Below, piece by piece: positions 1 to 6,778 of a DNA stretch of 10,087 nt. The DNA lies in the NCBI GenBank assembly GCA_028293405.1, contig JAQGOW010000622.1, positions 1 to 10,087 of the forward strand, given 5' to 3'. Below the pieces are notes generated by a model, which was not told where the DNA came from, ran no database searches, and saw only the letters and a list, made by a program, of their open reading frames with translations. A program made the position numbers and the translations under genes. Source of the DNA: Verrucomicrobiales bacterium (GTDB taxonomy: Bacteria > Verrucomicrobiota > Verrucomicrobiia > Limisphaerales > Palsa-1400). The number at the start of each line of letters is the position of its first letter. Position 1 is the stretch's first letter.

Positions 1-85
1 ACGATCTGACGACGCCTAGACACCGATTTTTCTGTCCACAACTCCCATCAAAACCCTTTGAGACGCAGCCAAAATAATTGTTCTA

Positions 86-2758
86 TTGACCGTGCTAATC
101 GTTGCTTCCGGCTTGCGCGCGCAGGACGCGAACCTCCTCGCCGAAGAGGAAGCGGTGAAACGCCAAGAAGCTACTATCCGCCTGCACCAAAAGGTGAACG
201 AAGCAGCGGATGCTGAGAAGAAGCACCGTGTTGTTGACGCTTCCAAGCTTTACCAAGAGGCGGTCGCCCTGATTCCGTCCGCGGTGGTAAACGACCCCCG
301 CGCCAACGCGGACAAGGCTGCTGCGTCCGATGGTTTGGTGCGCATGCGCGTCGAGTTATCCAATCGTGCCCGCAAGAATGGAGATTTACTCGAAGCCCAG
401 AAGCAGCTCGATGCGGCCGTTCGTATCCAACCGCAAAACCCGAACCTTGTCCGCATGAAGATGGAGTTGGATGTCGTTGTTCAGGAGAGCCGCGGAACCC
501 GACCGAGCGACGATGTTTTGAAGAAGATTCCAGAAGAGCAACAGAAGAAAATTGACATTGCGACCCGCGTCCAAAACGGAAAGTTGCTTTACGAGATGGG
601 TCGATTGAAGGAAGCGGAAGCGGAGTTGAAGGAAGCCATTCGCCAGGAGCCGGGTAACAAGGCTGCTTATTATTATTTGGACCTGATCAAGGAAGGGACT
701 TACCGCCACGGTGCGTCCGCACGTGAGGAATATGAAAAATCACGCGTGCTTTCGGTAGAAGACTCGTGGTTGCCAAGCCACAAGAATGAAGGTCTCCAGG
801 TCCCGAACCCGATGGCTCGCACAAACCTGGTCTATACGACCAAGGGCCGGCAGAACATTTTTTCGAAGCTCGAACAGATTCATTTGAACGAAGTCAGCTA
901 CGACTTGCCATTGAGTGAAGTGCTGAAGACGTTGCGCGACGAATCAAGAAAGCGCGATCCCGACCAGAAGGGTATCAATTTCCTGATCAATCCTCACAGC
1001 GATGCTGGTATTGGTGCTGTGTCGGGACCCGACCCGAACGCGCCTCCCGGAACGACCCCAACGGCTCCTGTGGCTGCACCGACAACGGTCGACCTCAGCC
1101 AGGTGACGATCAAAATTTCCCCGCCATTGAATGATGTCACGCTTTCTGACGTGCTCGATGCAATCACGAAGGTTGCGGATGTTCCGATCAAATTCACGAT
1201 TGAAGACTACGCAGTCGTCTTCTCGCCACGTCCTCCGGAAGCAGTGGCTTTGTATAGCAAACAGTTTCACGTCGACCCGAACACATTTATCCAAGGATTG
1301 GAAGGCGTTCGGCTGCTTGACTTGAGCCAGTTCGGTCAAGGTGGTGGTGGTGGTAAAGGCGGTGGCCGTGGCGGCGGCAGTGGTGGTCAGCAAAGTTCGC
1401 CAACAGTTGAAATTCCGAGCGTTTCGATTGCGCCGATTTCACAAGGCCGTCAGGGCGGCGGCGGTGGTGCGCAAGCTGGACAAAATGTTGGACTGAGCTT
1501 TGTCACAAAAACGAATAACACACAAACACTGCATGAGATGGTTCGTGCTTACTTTACAGCTGCGGGTGTGACTTTGACCGATCCGGGTAAAAGCGTGTTT
1601 TTCAATGACCGCACCGGTCTGCTGCTGGTTCGTGCCTCCTTGCAGGATTTGGAAATCATCGAAGCTGCGGTTGAAATGTTGAACCAGGCTCCGCCGCAAT
1701 TGACGATCGAATCGAAGTTTGCGGAAATGACGCAGAGCGACAGTAAGGCGCTTGGGTTTGATTGGTTCCTCGGTAACACAACTCTTTCCAGCGGTCGGAT
1801 TGGTTTGCAAGGCGGCACTGCTCCGTCATTCCAAGGCAACGGCACGACAGCCAATCCAAGTGGCATTTTCCCTGGTGGCGGTGTTCCGGTTGGTGATGGC
1901 ACGTTCATTCCCGGCGCAGGTTCCGTTGGAACATCCGCGGCTGACCAGTTGCTGACTGCGGGCTTGCGCCAGACTTATGGTAATAATAATACGATTCCTA
2001 CTGTCGGGACCATCACAGGTATTTTGACCGACCCGCAATTTCGCGTTGCGATTCGTGCTATCGAGCAGCGTTCGGGAGCTGACCTGCTTTCAGCGCCGAA
2101 GGTGACGACCTTGAGCGGGCGTCAAGCGCACATTTCGGTGCTGGATCTGGTGCAGATTGTTACGGGCGTCGACCTGAGCCAAACGGCTGGCGGCGCTGGC
2201 GCAGCTAACAACAATTCAACGGCGAGCGTCGGCGTTGTGGCGAGTTCGATTACGTTCACAACTGACCAATTGCCGTTCGGCCCGTCGTTGGACGTTATGC
2301 CGACGGTTTCCGCTGATGGATATTCAATTCAGATGGTCATGATCCCGACCTTTACTGAATTCCTTGGTTACGATAACCCGGGACAATTCGTGCCGCAGGC
2401 GCAATCCGTCGGTGGATCGACTGTTGGTATTCCATTGACTGCGGTGTTGCCGTTGCCTCGTTTGCGCGTGCGCCAGGTGGTCACGACCTGCAACGTGTGG
2501 GATGGCCAGACCGTGGTGCTCGGTGGTTTGATTTCCGAAGATATTCGCAAGATCAAAGACAAGGTGCCGATTCTCGGTGACCTGCCGTTCTTCGGCCGGT
2601 TGTTCCGCAGCGAGTCGAATGAGAGCAACAAGAAGAACCTGCTGGTATTTGTAACGCCGACGATCATTGATCCCGCTGGCAATCGTTTGCACACGGATGA
2701 AGAGATGCCATTTGCGCGCACCTCGATTCCCGCGCAACCGGCTCCTGCGAATCAATAA
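86..2758 (+). CDS. Secretin (type II secretion / type IV pilus outer-membrane pore) with N-terminal TPR region
   Basis: This protein of 890 residues should form the multimeric outer-membrane channel of a type IV pilus or type II secretion machine (PilQ/GspD superfamily). Seen in order: remnant of a signal peptide ending LRA|QD; TPR-like helices at about residues 20-130 and a clearer TPR unit at 163-204; an STN/N0-like domain from about 267 to 385; two Gly-rich linkers (419-434 and 457-465); an N3-like ring-building domain at 477-535; and the secretin core from about 537. The core has LLSAPKVTTLSGRQA at 667-681, GQTVVLGGL near 807 and the hallmark VPILGDLPFFGRLFRS at 827-842, followed by a short hydrophilic tail. 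Known: in Akkermansia the PilQ-like secretin Amuc_1098 sits beside the Amuc_1099-1101 pilus-type genes, so similar genes may lie to the left. The TTG at 86 is only the first usual start codon in frame; it gives a signal peptide lacking its basic end, so the true start is uncertain. Domain borders are approximate. Confidence 0.93.
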   Translation: MTVLIVASGLRAQDANLLAEEEAVKRQEATIRLHQKVNEAADAEKKHRVVDASKLYQEAVALIPSAVVNDPRANADKAAASDGLVRMRVELSNRARKNGDLLEAQKQLDAAVRIQPQNPNLVRMKMELDVVVQESRGTRPSDDVLKKIPEEQQKKIDIATRVQNGKLLYEMGRLKEAEAELKEAIRQEPGNKAAYYYLDLIKEGTYRHGASAREEYEKSRVLSVEDSWLPSHKNEGLQVPNPMARTNLVYTTKGRQNIFSKLEQIHLNEVSYDLPLSEVLKTLRDESRKRDPDQKGINFLINPHSDAGIGAVSGPDPNAPPGTTPTAPVAAPTTVDLSQVTIKISPPLNDVTLSDVLDAITKVADVPIKFTIEDYAVVFSPRPPEAVALYSKQFHVDPNTFIQGLEGVRLLDLSQFGQGGGGGKGGGRGGGSGGQQSSPTVEIPSVSIAPISQGRQGGGGGAQAGQNVGLSFVTKTNNTQTLHEMVRAYFTAAGVTLTDPGKSVFFNDRTGLLLVRASLQDLEIIEAAVEMLNQAPPQLTIESKFAEMTQSDSKALGFDWFLGNTTLSSGRIGLQGGTAPSFQGNGTTANPSGIFPGGGVPVGDGTFIPGAGSVGTSAADQLLTAGLRQTYGNNNTIPTVGTITGILTDPQFRVAIRAIEQRSGADLLSAPKVTTLSGRQAHISVLDLVQIVTGVDLSQTAGGAGAANNNSTASVGVVASSITFTTDQLPFGPSLDVMPTVSADGYSIQMVMIPTFTEFLGYDNPGQFVPQAQSVGGSTVGIPLTAVLPLPRLRVRQVVTTCNVWDGQTVVLGGLISEDIRKIKDKVPILGDLPFFGRLFRSESNESNKKNLLVFVTPTIIDPAGNRLHTDEEMPFARTSIPAQPAPANQ
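1340..1387 (+). repeat. GGT/GGC-rich tract encoding a Gly-rich linker in the secretin
   Basis: Five GGT codons in a row are followed by a mix of GGC, GGT and single AAA, CGT and AGT codons, giving a nearly pure glycine segment (residues 419-434). A second, shorter Gly-rich segment lies at 1454-1480. Both fall between the STN-like and N3-like domains, where a flexible hinge fits. The pure GGT run is a short microsatellite in which slippage by whole codons would keep the frame. Confidence 0.8.
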
Positions 2759-2792
2759 CGGCGTAAAGGCGGTAGCCCGTGAGTAGCGCATT

Positions 2793-2820
2793 GTAGGGCA
2801 GACCTCGGAGTCTGCTCTAC
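2793..2820. repeat. Intergenic hairpin (11-bp stem, 6-base loop), REP-like or terminator-like
   Basis: GTAGGGCAGAC (2793-2803) pairs with GTCTGCTCTAC (2810-2820) around the loop CTCGGA; the only imperfection is one G-T pair in the + strand RNA. It begins 34 bases after the secretin stop codon and lies between two co-directional genes. There is no T-run after the stem, so a classic intrinsic terminator is not supported. The near-symmetric form resembles dispersed palindromic intergenic elements, but only one copy is in this window. It could also stabilise the 3' end of the secretin mRNA. Confidence 0.6.
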
Positions 2821-2865
2821 GGCATGTTTCAGCACCTGGGGGTTGGAACTGCGATTGCCGAAGCA

Positions 2866-2910
2866 GGTTTGCAAACCCGAAAATCGGGTCCCGCGCTGTG
2901 ATACGGGTTT
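2866..2910. repeat. Overlapping inverted repeats upstream of the exonuclease gene
   Basis: Three pairings share bases. GGTTTGCAAACC (2866-2877) is a perfect 12-base palindrome. ACCCGA (2875-2880) pairs with TCGGGT (2884-2889) around AAA. AAACCCG (2873-2879) can instead pair with CGGGTTT (2904-2910). They cannot all form together in one RNA. The palindrome could be a protein-binding site, or the set could be a small leader structure 30-75 bases before the exonuclease start. No function is shown by the sequence alone. Confidence 0.4.
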
Positions 2911-2941
2911 TGGCTGTAAGAAATTTTAGTAAGTGTTCGCC

Positions 2942-3901
2942 ATGCCAAGTCATTCGCAAGAAATCGACTCCCGCTCGCGGGATAAAGTGCCCGTCCTGGC
3001 GACAGGACGGCCGCGATTGCTTTTGGTGGACGGGCATTCCTACGCGTACCGGGCATTCTACGCAATTCGCAGTTTGAATTCTCCTTCTGGCAGGCCAACG
3101 AACGCCATTTACGGCTTCATCCGGATGCTGACAAAAATTCAGGAGATCGTGCGACCAACGCATTTGCTTGTGATGTGGGACGGAGGCAACGCCGCCGAAC
3201 GCATGACATTGTTGCCGCAATATAAGCAGCAGCGCAAAGAAATGCCTTCGGACATGGAGCAGCAGCTTGACCAGATTGTGACTTGGTTAAAGGCGTCCAA
3301 CTTTGGGTCGTATATCCAAGACGGTTGCGAAGCTGATGACTGCATTGCGGCAATGACAAAGCGGGCGAGCGCGGCGGGTTACGAAGTGGTTGTTGCCAGT
3401 TCGGATAAAGATTTCATGCAGTTAGTGAGTGACCATGTCTGGCTACATATCCCTACCGACAAGGAGCAGCCGTTGTGGGGTAGGGAACACGTTCGCGCGA
3501 AGAGCAGCGTCGAACCTGAACAAATCGTGGACTGGCTTGCCTTAATTGGTGACACAGTGGACAACATCCCCGGAGTGCCGGGCGTTGGCCCAAAGACTGC
3601 TAGTGACTTACTGAAGCAATTTGGTTCGATAGACGGGATCTACCGTCGGATCGAAGAAATCCGTTCGGAACGATTACGGGCGAGCTTGCAAACGTCGGCG
3701 GAGATAGTCCGGCGAAACCAAGAGTTAGTGCGATTAAACGACAAGGTCGAATGCGGACCGCCGGTAGAAGAATTGGCAGTTCGCGAAGGCGACTTTGACG
3801 CTTTGCGCCACCTTTATGAAGGGTGGGGCTTTCGCACATTATTACACGAGTTGCAGCAGGCGCGGCTCAAAAAAACCGACTTTTTCAACCAGAATGCATA
3901 G
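2942..3901 (+). CDS. Stand-alone 5'-3' exonuclease (FEN family, DNA polymerase I N-terminal type)
   Basis: This protein of 319 residues is a metal-dependent 5' nuclease matching the N-terminal exonuclease region of DNA polymerase I, with no polymerase part. Such enzymes trim 5' flaps and RNA primers in the cytoplasm. Visible motifs: LLLVDGHSYAYRAFYAI with D30; WDGG with D80 followed by P-x-YK-x-x-R; GCEADD with E130, D132 and D133; ASSDKDFMQLV with D155 and D157; and GDTVDNIPGVPGVGPKTA with D204 and D207, which leads into the helix-hairpin-helix (H3TH) DNA-binding element. These nine acidic residues and their spacing agree with those of polymerase I 5' nucleases, so the protein should be active. 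The ATG at 2942 is preferred over the GTG at 2933, which only adds three residues. The first 20 or so residues are a hydrophilic extension before the fold. The next start codon is 37 bases after the stop. Whether a full-length PolA exists elsewhere is unknown. Confidence 0.93.
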   Translation: MPSHSQEIDSRSRDKVPVLATGRPRLLLVDGHSYAYRAFYAIRSLNSPSGRPTNAIYGFIRMLTKIQEIVRPTHLLVMWDGGNAAERMTLLPQYKQQRKEMPSDMEQQLDQIVTWLKASNFGSYIQDGCEADDCIAAMTKRASAAGYEVVVASSDKDFMQLVSDHVWLHIPTDKEQPLWGREHVRAKSSVEPEQIVDWLALIGDTVDNIPGVPGVGPKTASDLLKQFGSIDGIYRRIEEIRSERLRASLQTSAEIVRRNQELVRLNDKVECGPPVEELAVREGDFDALRHLYEGWGFRTLLHELQQARLKKTDFFNQNA

Positions 3902-3938
3902 ACATCGAAAGCCCGGCTTGATACACTTAAATACTGAT

Positions 3939-5309
3939 ATGTCGCTTCTGCATCGCACCACCAAACCCCTTTATTTACTGGGGCTTTGTACTGTTTTATT
4001 GACAGGAGCTTCGGCTGAGGAGGCCAAGACGAATCCGCTACTTACGGCGCTGTCGCCGACAACGATTAGTGGGTATGTCAGTAGCTCAGTTGGGGTGACC
4101 GATGTCACCGCTAACTACCTTGCTCCTGTGGGTAGTGAGTTCTTGATATGCGGTATCCAACCGGGTGACCAAGTGTATCCGAGCATAGCGTTAACTCCTG
4201 ACCAGGGAGTTATTACGTGGGAAGACAATGGAATTGACAAGAACGGTGCCGGTATCGGAGCGCGCCGGTTTCTCAGTAGCACTTTAACGACTTCACCAAC
4301 AAACATTCATGTAAACCTTGTGGCGGTTGGCGACCAAGTCACTCCTCAAGCCGTTTGCTTGCACACGAACAAGATGACTTTGTTTGTTTGGCAAAGTATG
4401 GCGTTGGCGACACCGGATATCTATGCGCGCCTTATGAAAAGTAATGGTTTGTTCGCATCGAGTGACGTGCGCGTCAATACCTACATTAAAGATGCGCAAT
4501 CGCATCCAGCCGCGGCCGCTCTGGCTGATGGTAGCGCAATCATCGTTTGGCAAAGCGCTTGGCAGGATGGGTGTCCTAATGGCATTTTTGCGCGCAAGAT
4601 AGGTGCCACGGGACTGATGACTCCCGTCCGCGAATTTGAAGTCAACCAGTTCAACGATTCTTACAACGCACGACCTCAACGCGGCAACCGTCGACGGCCG
4701 GCGGTAGCGTTACTCGCCAATGGAAATTTTGTCGTGACGTGGGTTTCCGAACTTCAACGCACACCAACGAGTGTGGATATCTACGGCCGTATTTTCAGTC
4801 CAACGTTGACGCCCGTTACAGACGAGTTCCTGATCAACTCTTCAACAAGTACTTGTGCTGACCCAGCGGTTGTTGGCTTAGGTGACGGCGGATTCACTGC
4901 AGCATGGAGTGAGCGCGATTTACTGACCCGCACCACCAATGGTTGGGATGTCGTGGCCCGTTCGTTTTCGTCTGATGGAACAGCCAAAGGCGATCAGTTC
5001 GTTATCAATACCTTCCGTTTTGGCGATCAATACATTCCAAAGTTGGCGGCTTGCCCATCAGGAGTGATGGCGGTGTGGACGAGCATGGGGCAGGACGGTT
5101 CGCGTGAAGGTGTATTCGCGCAGTTTTTGTTGGGGGGAAATCAACTAGCTGGCCCGGAAATCATGGTGAATACGACGCGTGTCAGTCAGCAAATACAGCC
5201 GGTAGTGAGTTGGAACGGAGTTGATCGATTCCTGGTGGTTTGGTCCAGCTTTGGTGCCACTCACGGATTCGACTTATACGGCCAAGTCTATGTGGTGAAT
5301 TCTCTGTAG
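3939..5309 (+). CDS. Secreted protein of seven repeats, predicted seven-bladed beta-propeller
   Basis: The ATG at 3939 gives 456 residues with a good signal peptide: a basic start (R6, K9), a hydrophobic core, and probable cleavage at ASA|EE after residue 26. C17 is not in a proper lipobox, so a lipoprotein is unlikely. After a linker, seven diverged repeats start near residues 67, 124, 176, 232, 296, 353 and 407. The common pattern is (E/D)F-x-(V/I)N, a polar stretch, P-A-(V/A)-A-L-x-(D/N)-G, a (V/T)(V/A)W-x-S strand, then D-x-YG-R-x-F or G-(I/V)-FA-(R/Q). A repeat of 50-64 residues occurring seven times fits a beta-propeller. No catalytic motif is visible; a binding or scaffold role is inference. 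In-frame starts further left (3795, 3894) lie inside the exonuclease gene and would bury the signal peptide. The next gene begins 6 bases after the stop, which suggests cotranscription. Confidence 0.85.
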   Translation: MSLLHRTTKPLYLLGLCTVLLTGASAEEAKTNPLLTALSPTTISGYVSSSVGVTDVTANYLAPVGSEFLICGIQPGDQVYPSIALTPDQGVITWEDNGIDKNGAGIGARRFLSSTLTTSPTNIHVNLVAVGDQVTPQAVCLHTNKMTLFVWQSMALATPDIYARLMKSNGLFASSDVRVNTYIKDAQSHPAAAALADGSAIIVWQSAWQDGCPNGIFARKIGATGLMTPVREFEVNQFNDSYNARPQRGNRRRPAVALLANGNFVVTWVSELQRTPTSVDIYGRIFSPTLTPVTDEFLINSSTSTCADPAVVGLGDGGFTAAWSERDLLTRTTNGWDVVARSFSSDGTAKGDQFVINTFRFGDQYIPKLAACPSGVMAVWTSMGQDGSREGVFAQFLLGGNQLAGPEIMVNTTRVSQQIQPVVSWNGVDRFLVVWSSFGATHGFDLYGQVYVVNSL

Positions 5310-5315
5310 TATCAT

Positions 5316-6776
5316 ATGATTTCATTCATCAAAAAATCTTGCGGGCTGATGTTGGCACTGCTCGCGGCACCGCAGGTGTTTGGTTTTTCGTTTTACGGGC
5401 CGATTGAGTCATGGCAAACGACTGAGAAGAACCACGTCGATCGCTGGTTTTACGGCGCGGTATTACGGGCCGAATCAGATGCCTCATTCGCCTTCTTTTC
5501 GGTTGGTCCTGGCGGCCTTGGCTATGGCGGTACAACGGATTTGGGTGGTTCAAAAAATCTTGGGGACGAGTATCGATTGAACACGCCCTCGATCACCTAT
5601 GCAATTGACGCCTCGTTTTACGACTACTTCGGGGCTAATGGCGCCAAGGCGATTGACCAGGCGATGGCTGTCCTTAATCGGTTGCCTCCAGTGTCGCGTA
5701 CCAGTGCAGATCTCTCTGAATTCCTAACGGAAGGTAACCAGCGGGTCAATCAGCGAGCCCAGGCGCTGCAATTGATTGATTTGAAATCAACTGTTCTGCA
5801 CATCATGGTCGAACGAATGGGGCTGTTTGGTGAAACGCACGTGTTCGATCTGCATGATCGCGTGGCTTACCCTGGCACCTGTAATTTCGATTATGCAACG
5901 GTGATCCGCAATTTTGACCCGGTTACCTGGGAGCCAACCCGGTTTGTCAATGGAACACTGTATACGTATAACATTGCTGACCTGTGCCCGGCATTCGCTG
6001 AAGCTGACGCAATTGAACGTATAGGAAATACGACAGCATTCCAATTTACCGCGGTCGCAACGCAGGAAGGTCTGATTTATGGCGGATATTATTTGAACAT
6101 TACCCGGGACGACATGGGTGGGCTTCGTTACCTGTATCGAGCTAATAATTTCAATAACGAATCATTGCCGCCGGACGCAGTGGCTTCGACGACTACCAGC
6201 CCATGGACACCGGTCGGCGGCACCACCACCAACGCATTTCGGACGAATACGTTAGCGCTGCGAGGCGGTATTGAAAAAATTACATTCGTTAAAACGCAGT
6301 TTGATTCTCAGTTCGGTGTGGGTTGGACGCCCCGGACCGTGAGATATAGCGTTCCGATCGTCACTAATTCCCATCTGATTTATCAACCGGTCCAACGCCG
6401 GTTGACGCAGCCGGATATTGTTTTCAGAGCTGCCGATCTGACAGCGGGTGGTTTCAACTCGACGTATCGGCGCAGCTCGCAAGTTGTAATTAGCAACAAT
6501 GTTCCTAACAGCTCCGGAGCAGGGCCGGGTGCCTTTCTTCCGCAAGCTACCATCACGTTCAATAAAGCTGGGCAGGTGATTTTGAATGCAACACCGTTCT
6601 TCCTGGATGAAGTTACCTCCAGCACGTCGTTTCAATGGGGATCGTTTGATGGATCAACGAATGCCCCGATTGTTTATCCAAGTGGAACAAGCATTAGCGA
6701 AATCGAAAGTGCTGTGTTGAACTCGCGCCTTAATCCGCCGCCTGACACGTCTGGCACTTACAATCCTCTGTTTTAA
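5316..6776 (+). CDS. Secreted protein with a matrixin-like (M10-type) region and an altered zinc motif
   Basis: This protein of 486 residues starts with a signal peptide (K6, K7, hydrophobic core, probable cleavage VFG|FS after residue 23). Residues 93-124 (ITYAIDASFYDYFGANG and a following helix with AIDQAMAVLNRLPP) resemble the opening strand and first helix of matrixin metalloproteases. At 156-170, LKSTVLHIMVERMGL lines up with the HExxHxxGxxH helix, but only H162 and G169 match: I163 replaces the catalytic Glu, E166 the second His and G172 the third ligand. ITRDDMGGLRYLYR (from about 263) resembles the conserved D-x-x-G-(I/L)-x-x-LY end of the matrixin domain. The mature protein has just two cysteines (C189, C224), a possible disulfide. 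The C-terminal 200 residues are Thr/Ser/Asn-rich and unrecognised. The matrixin relation is a tentative reading by eye; the safe call is secreted protein of unknown function. Six bases separate it from the gene before and two from the gene after. Confidence 0.82.
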   Translation: MISFIKKSCGLMLALLAAPQVFGFSFYGPIESWQTTEKNHVDRWFYGAVLRAESDASFAFFSVGPGGLGYGGTTDLGGSKNLGDEYRLNTPSITYAIDASFYDYFGANGAKAIDQAMAVLNRLPPVSRTSADLSEFLTEGNQRVNQRAQALQLIDLKSTVLHIMVERMGLFGETHVFDLHDRVAYPGTCNFDYATVIRNFDPVTWEPTRFVNGTLYTYNIADLCPAFAEADAIERIGNTTAFQFTAVATQEGLIYGGYYLNITRDDMGGLRYLYRANNFNNESLPPDAVASTTTSPWTPVGGTTTNAFRTNTLALRGGIEKITFVKTQFDSQFGVGWTPRTVRYSVPIVTNSHLIYQPVQRRLTQPDIVFRAADLTAGGFNSTYRRSSQVVISNNVPNSSGAGPGAFLPQATITFNKAGQVILNATPFFLDEVTSSTSFQWGSFDGSTNAPIVYPSGTSISEIESAVLNSRLNPPPDTSGTYNPLF

Positions 6777-6778
6777 GT

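Noticed and set aside
3..77. Open + frame ending at TAA 75-77, possible tail of an upstream gene overlapping the secretin start
   Set aside because: Only 24 codons are visible, with no recognisable motif; the overlap would fit an operon but cannot be supported.
1340..1480. Gly-codon repeats considered as a CRISPR-like or regulatory repeat
   Set aside because: They are in-frame low-complexity codons of a protein linker, without spacers or fixed-length repeats.
2813..2860. Intrinsic terminator after the secretin gene
   Set aside because: The hairpin at 2793-2820 has no following T-run, so termination is not shown; it is listed as a repeat instead.
2890..2941. Possible -35/-10 promoter before the exonuclease gene
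   Set aside because: A TTGG-like hexamer and AT-rich stretch exist, but no properly spaced pair with a good -10 box was found.
2324..3220. Long reverse-strand open frame (298 codons)
   Set aside because: It overlaps the conserved C-terminal secretin core and the exonuclease start, and its translation shows no domain, so it is a shadow.
3795..3938. Upstream in-frame starts for the propeller gene (3795, 3894)
   Set aside because: They lie inside or overlap the exonuclease gene and would place hydrophilic residues before a good signal peptide; ATG 3939 is better.
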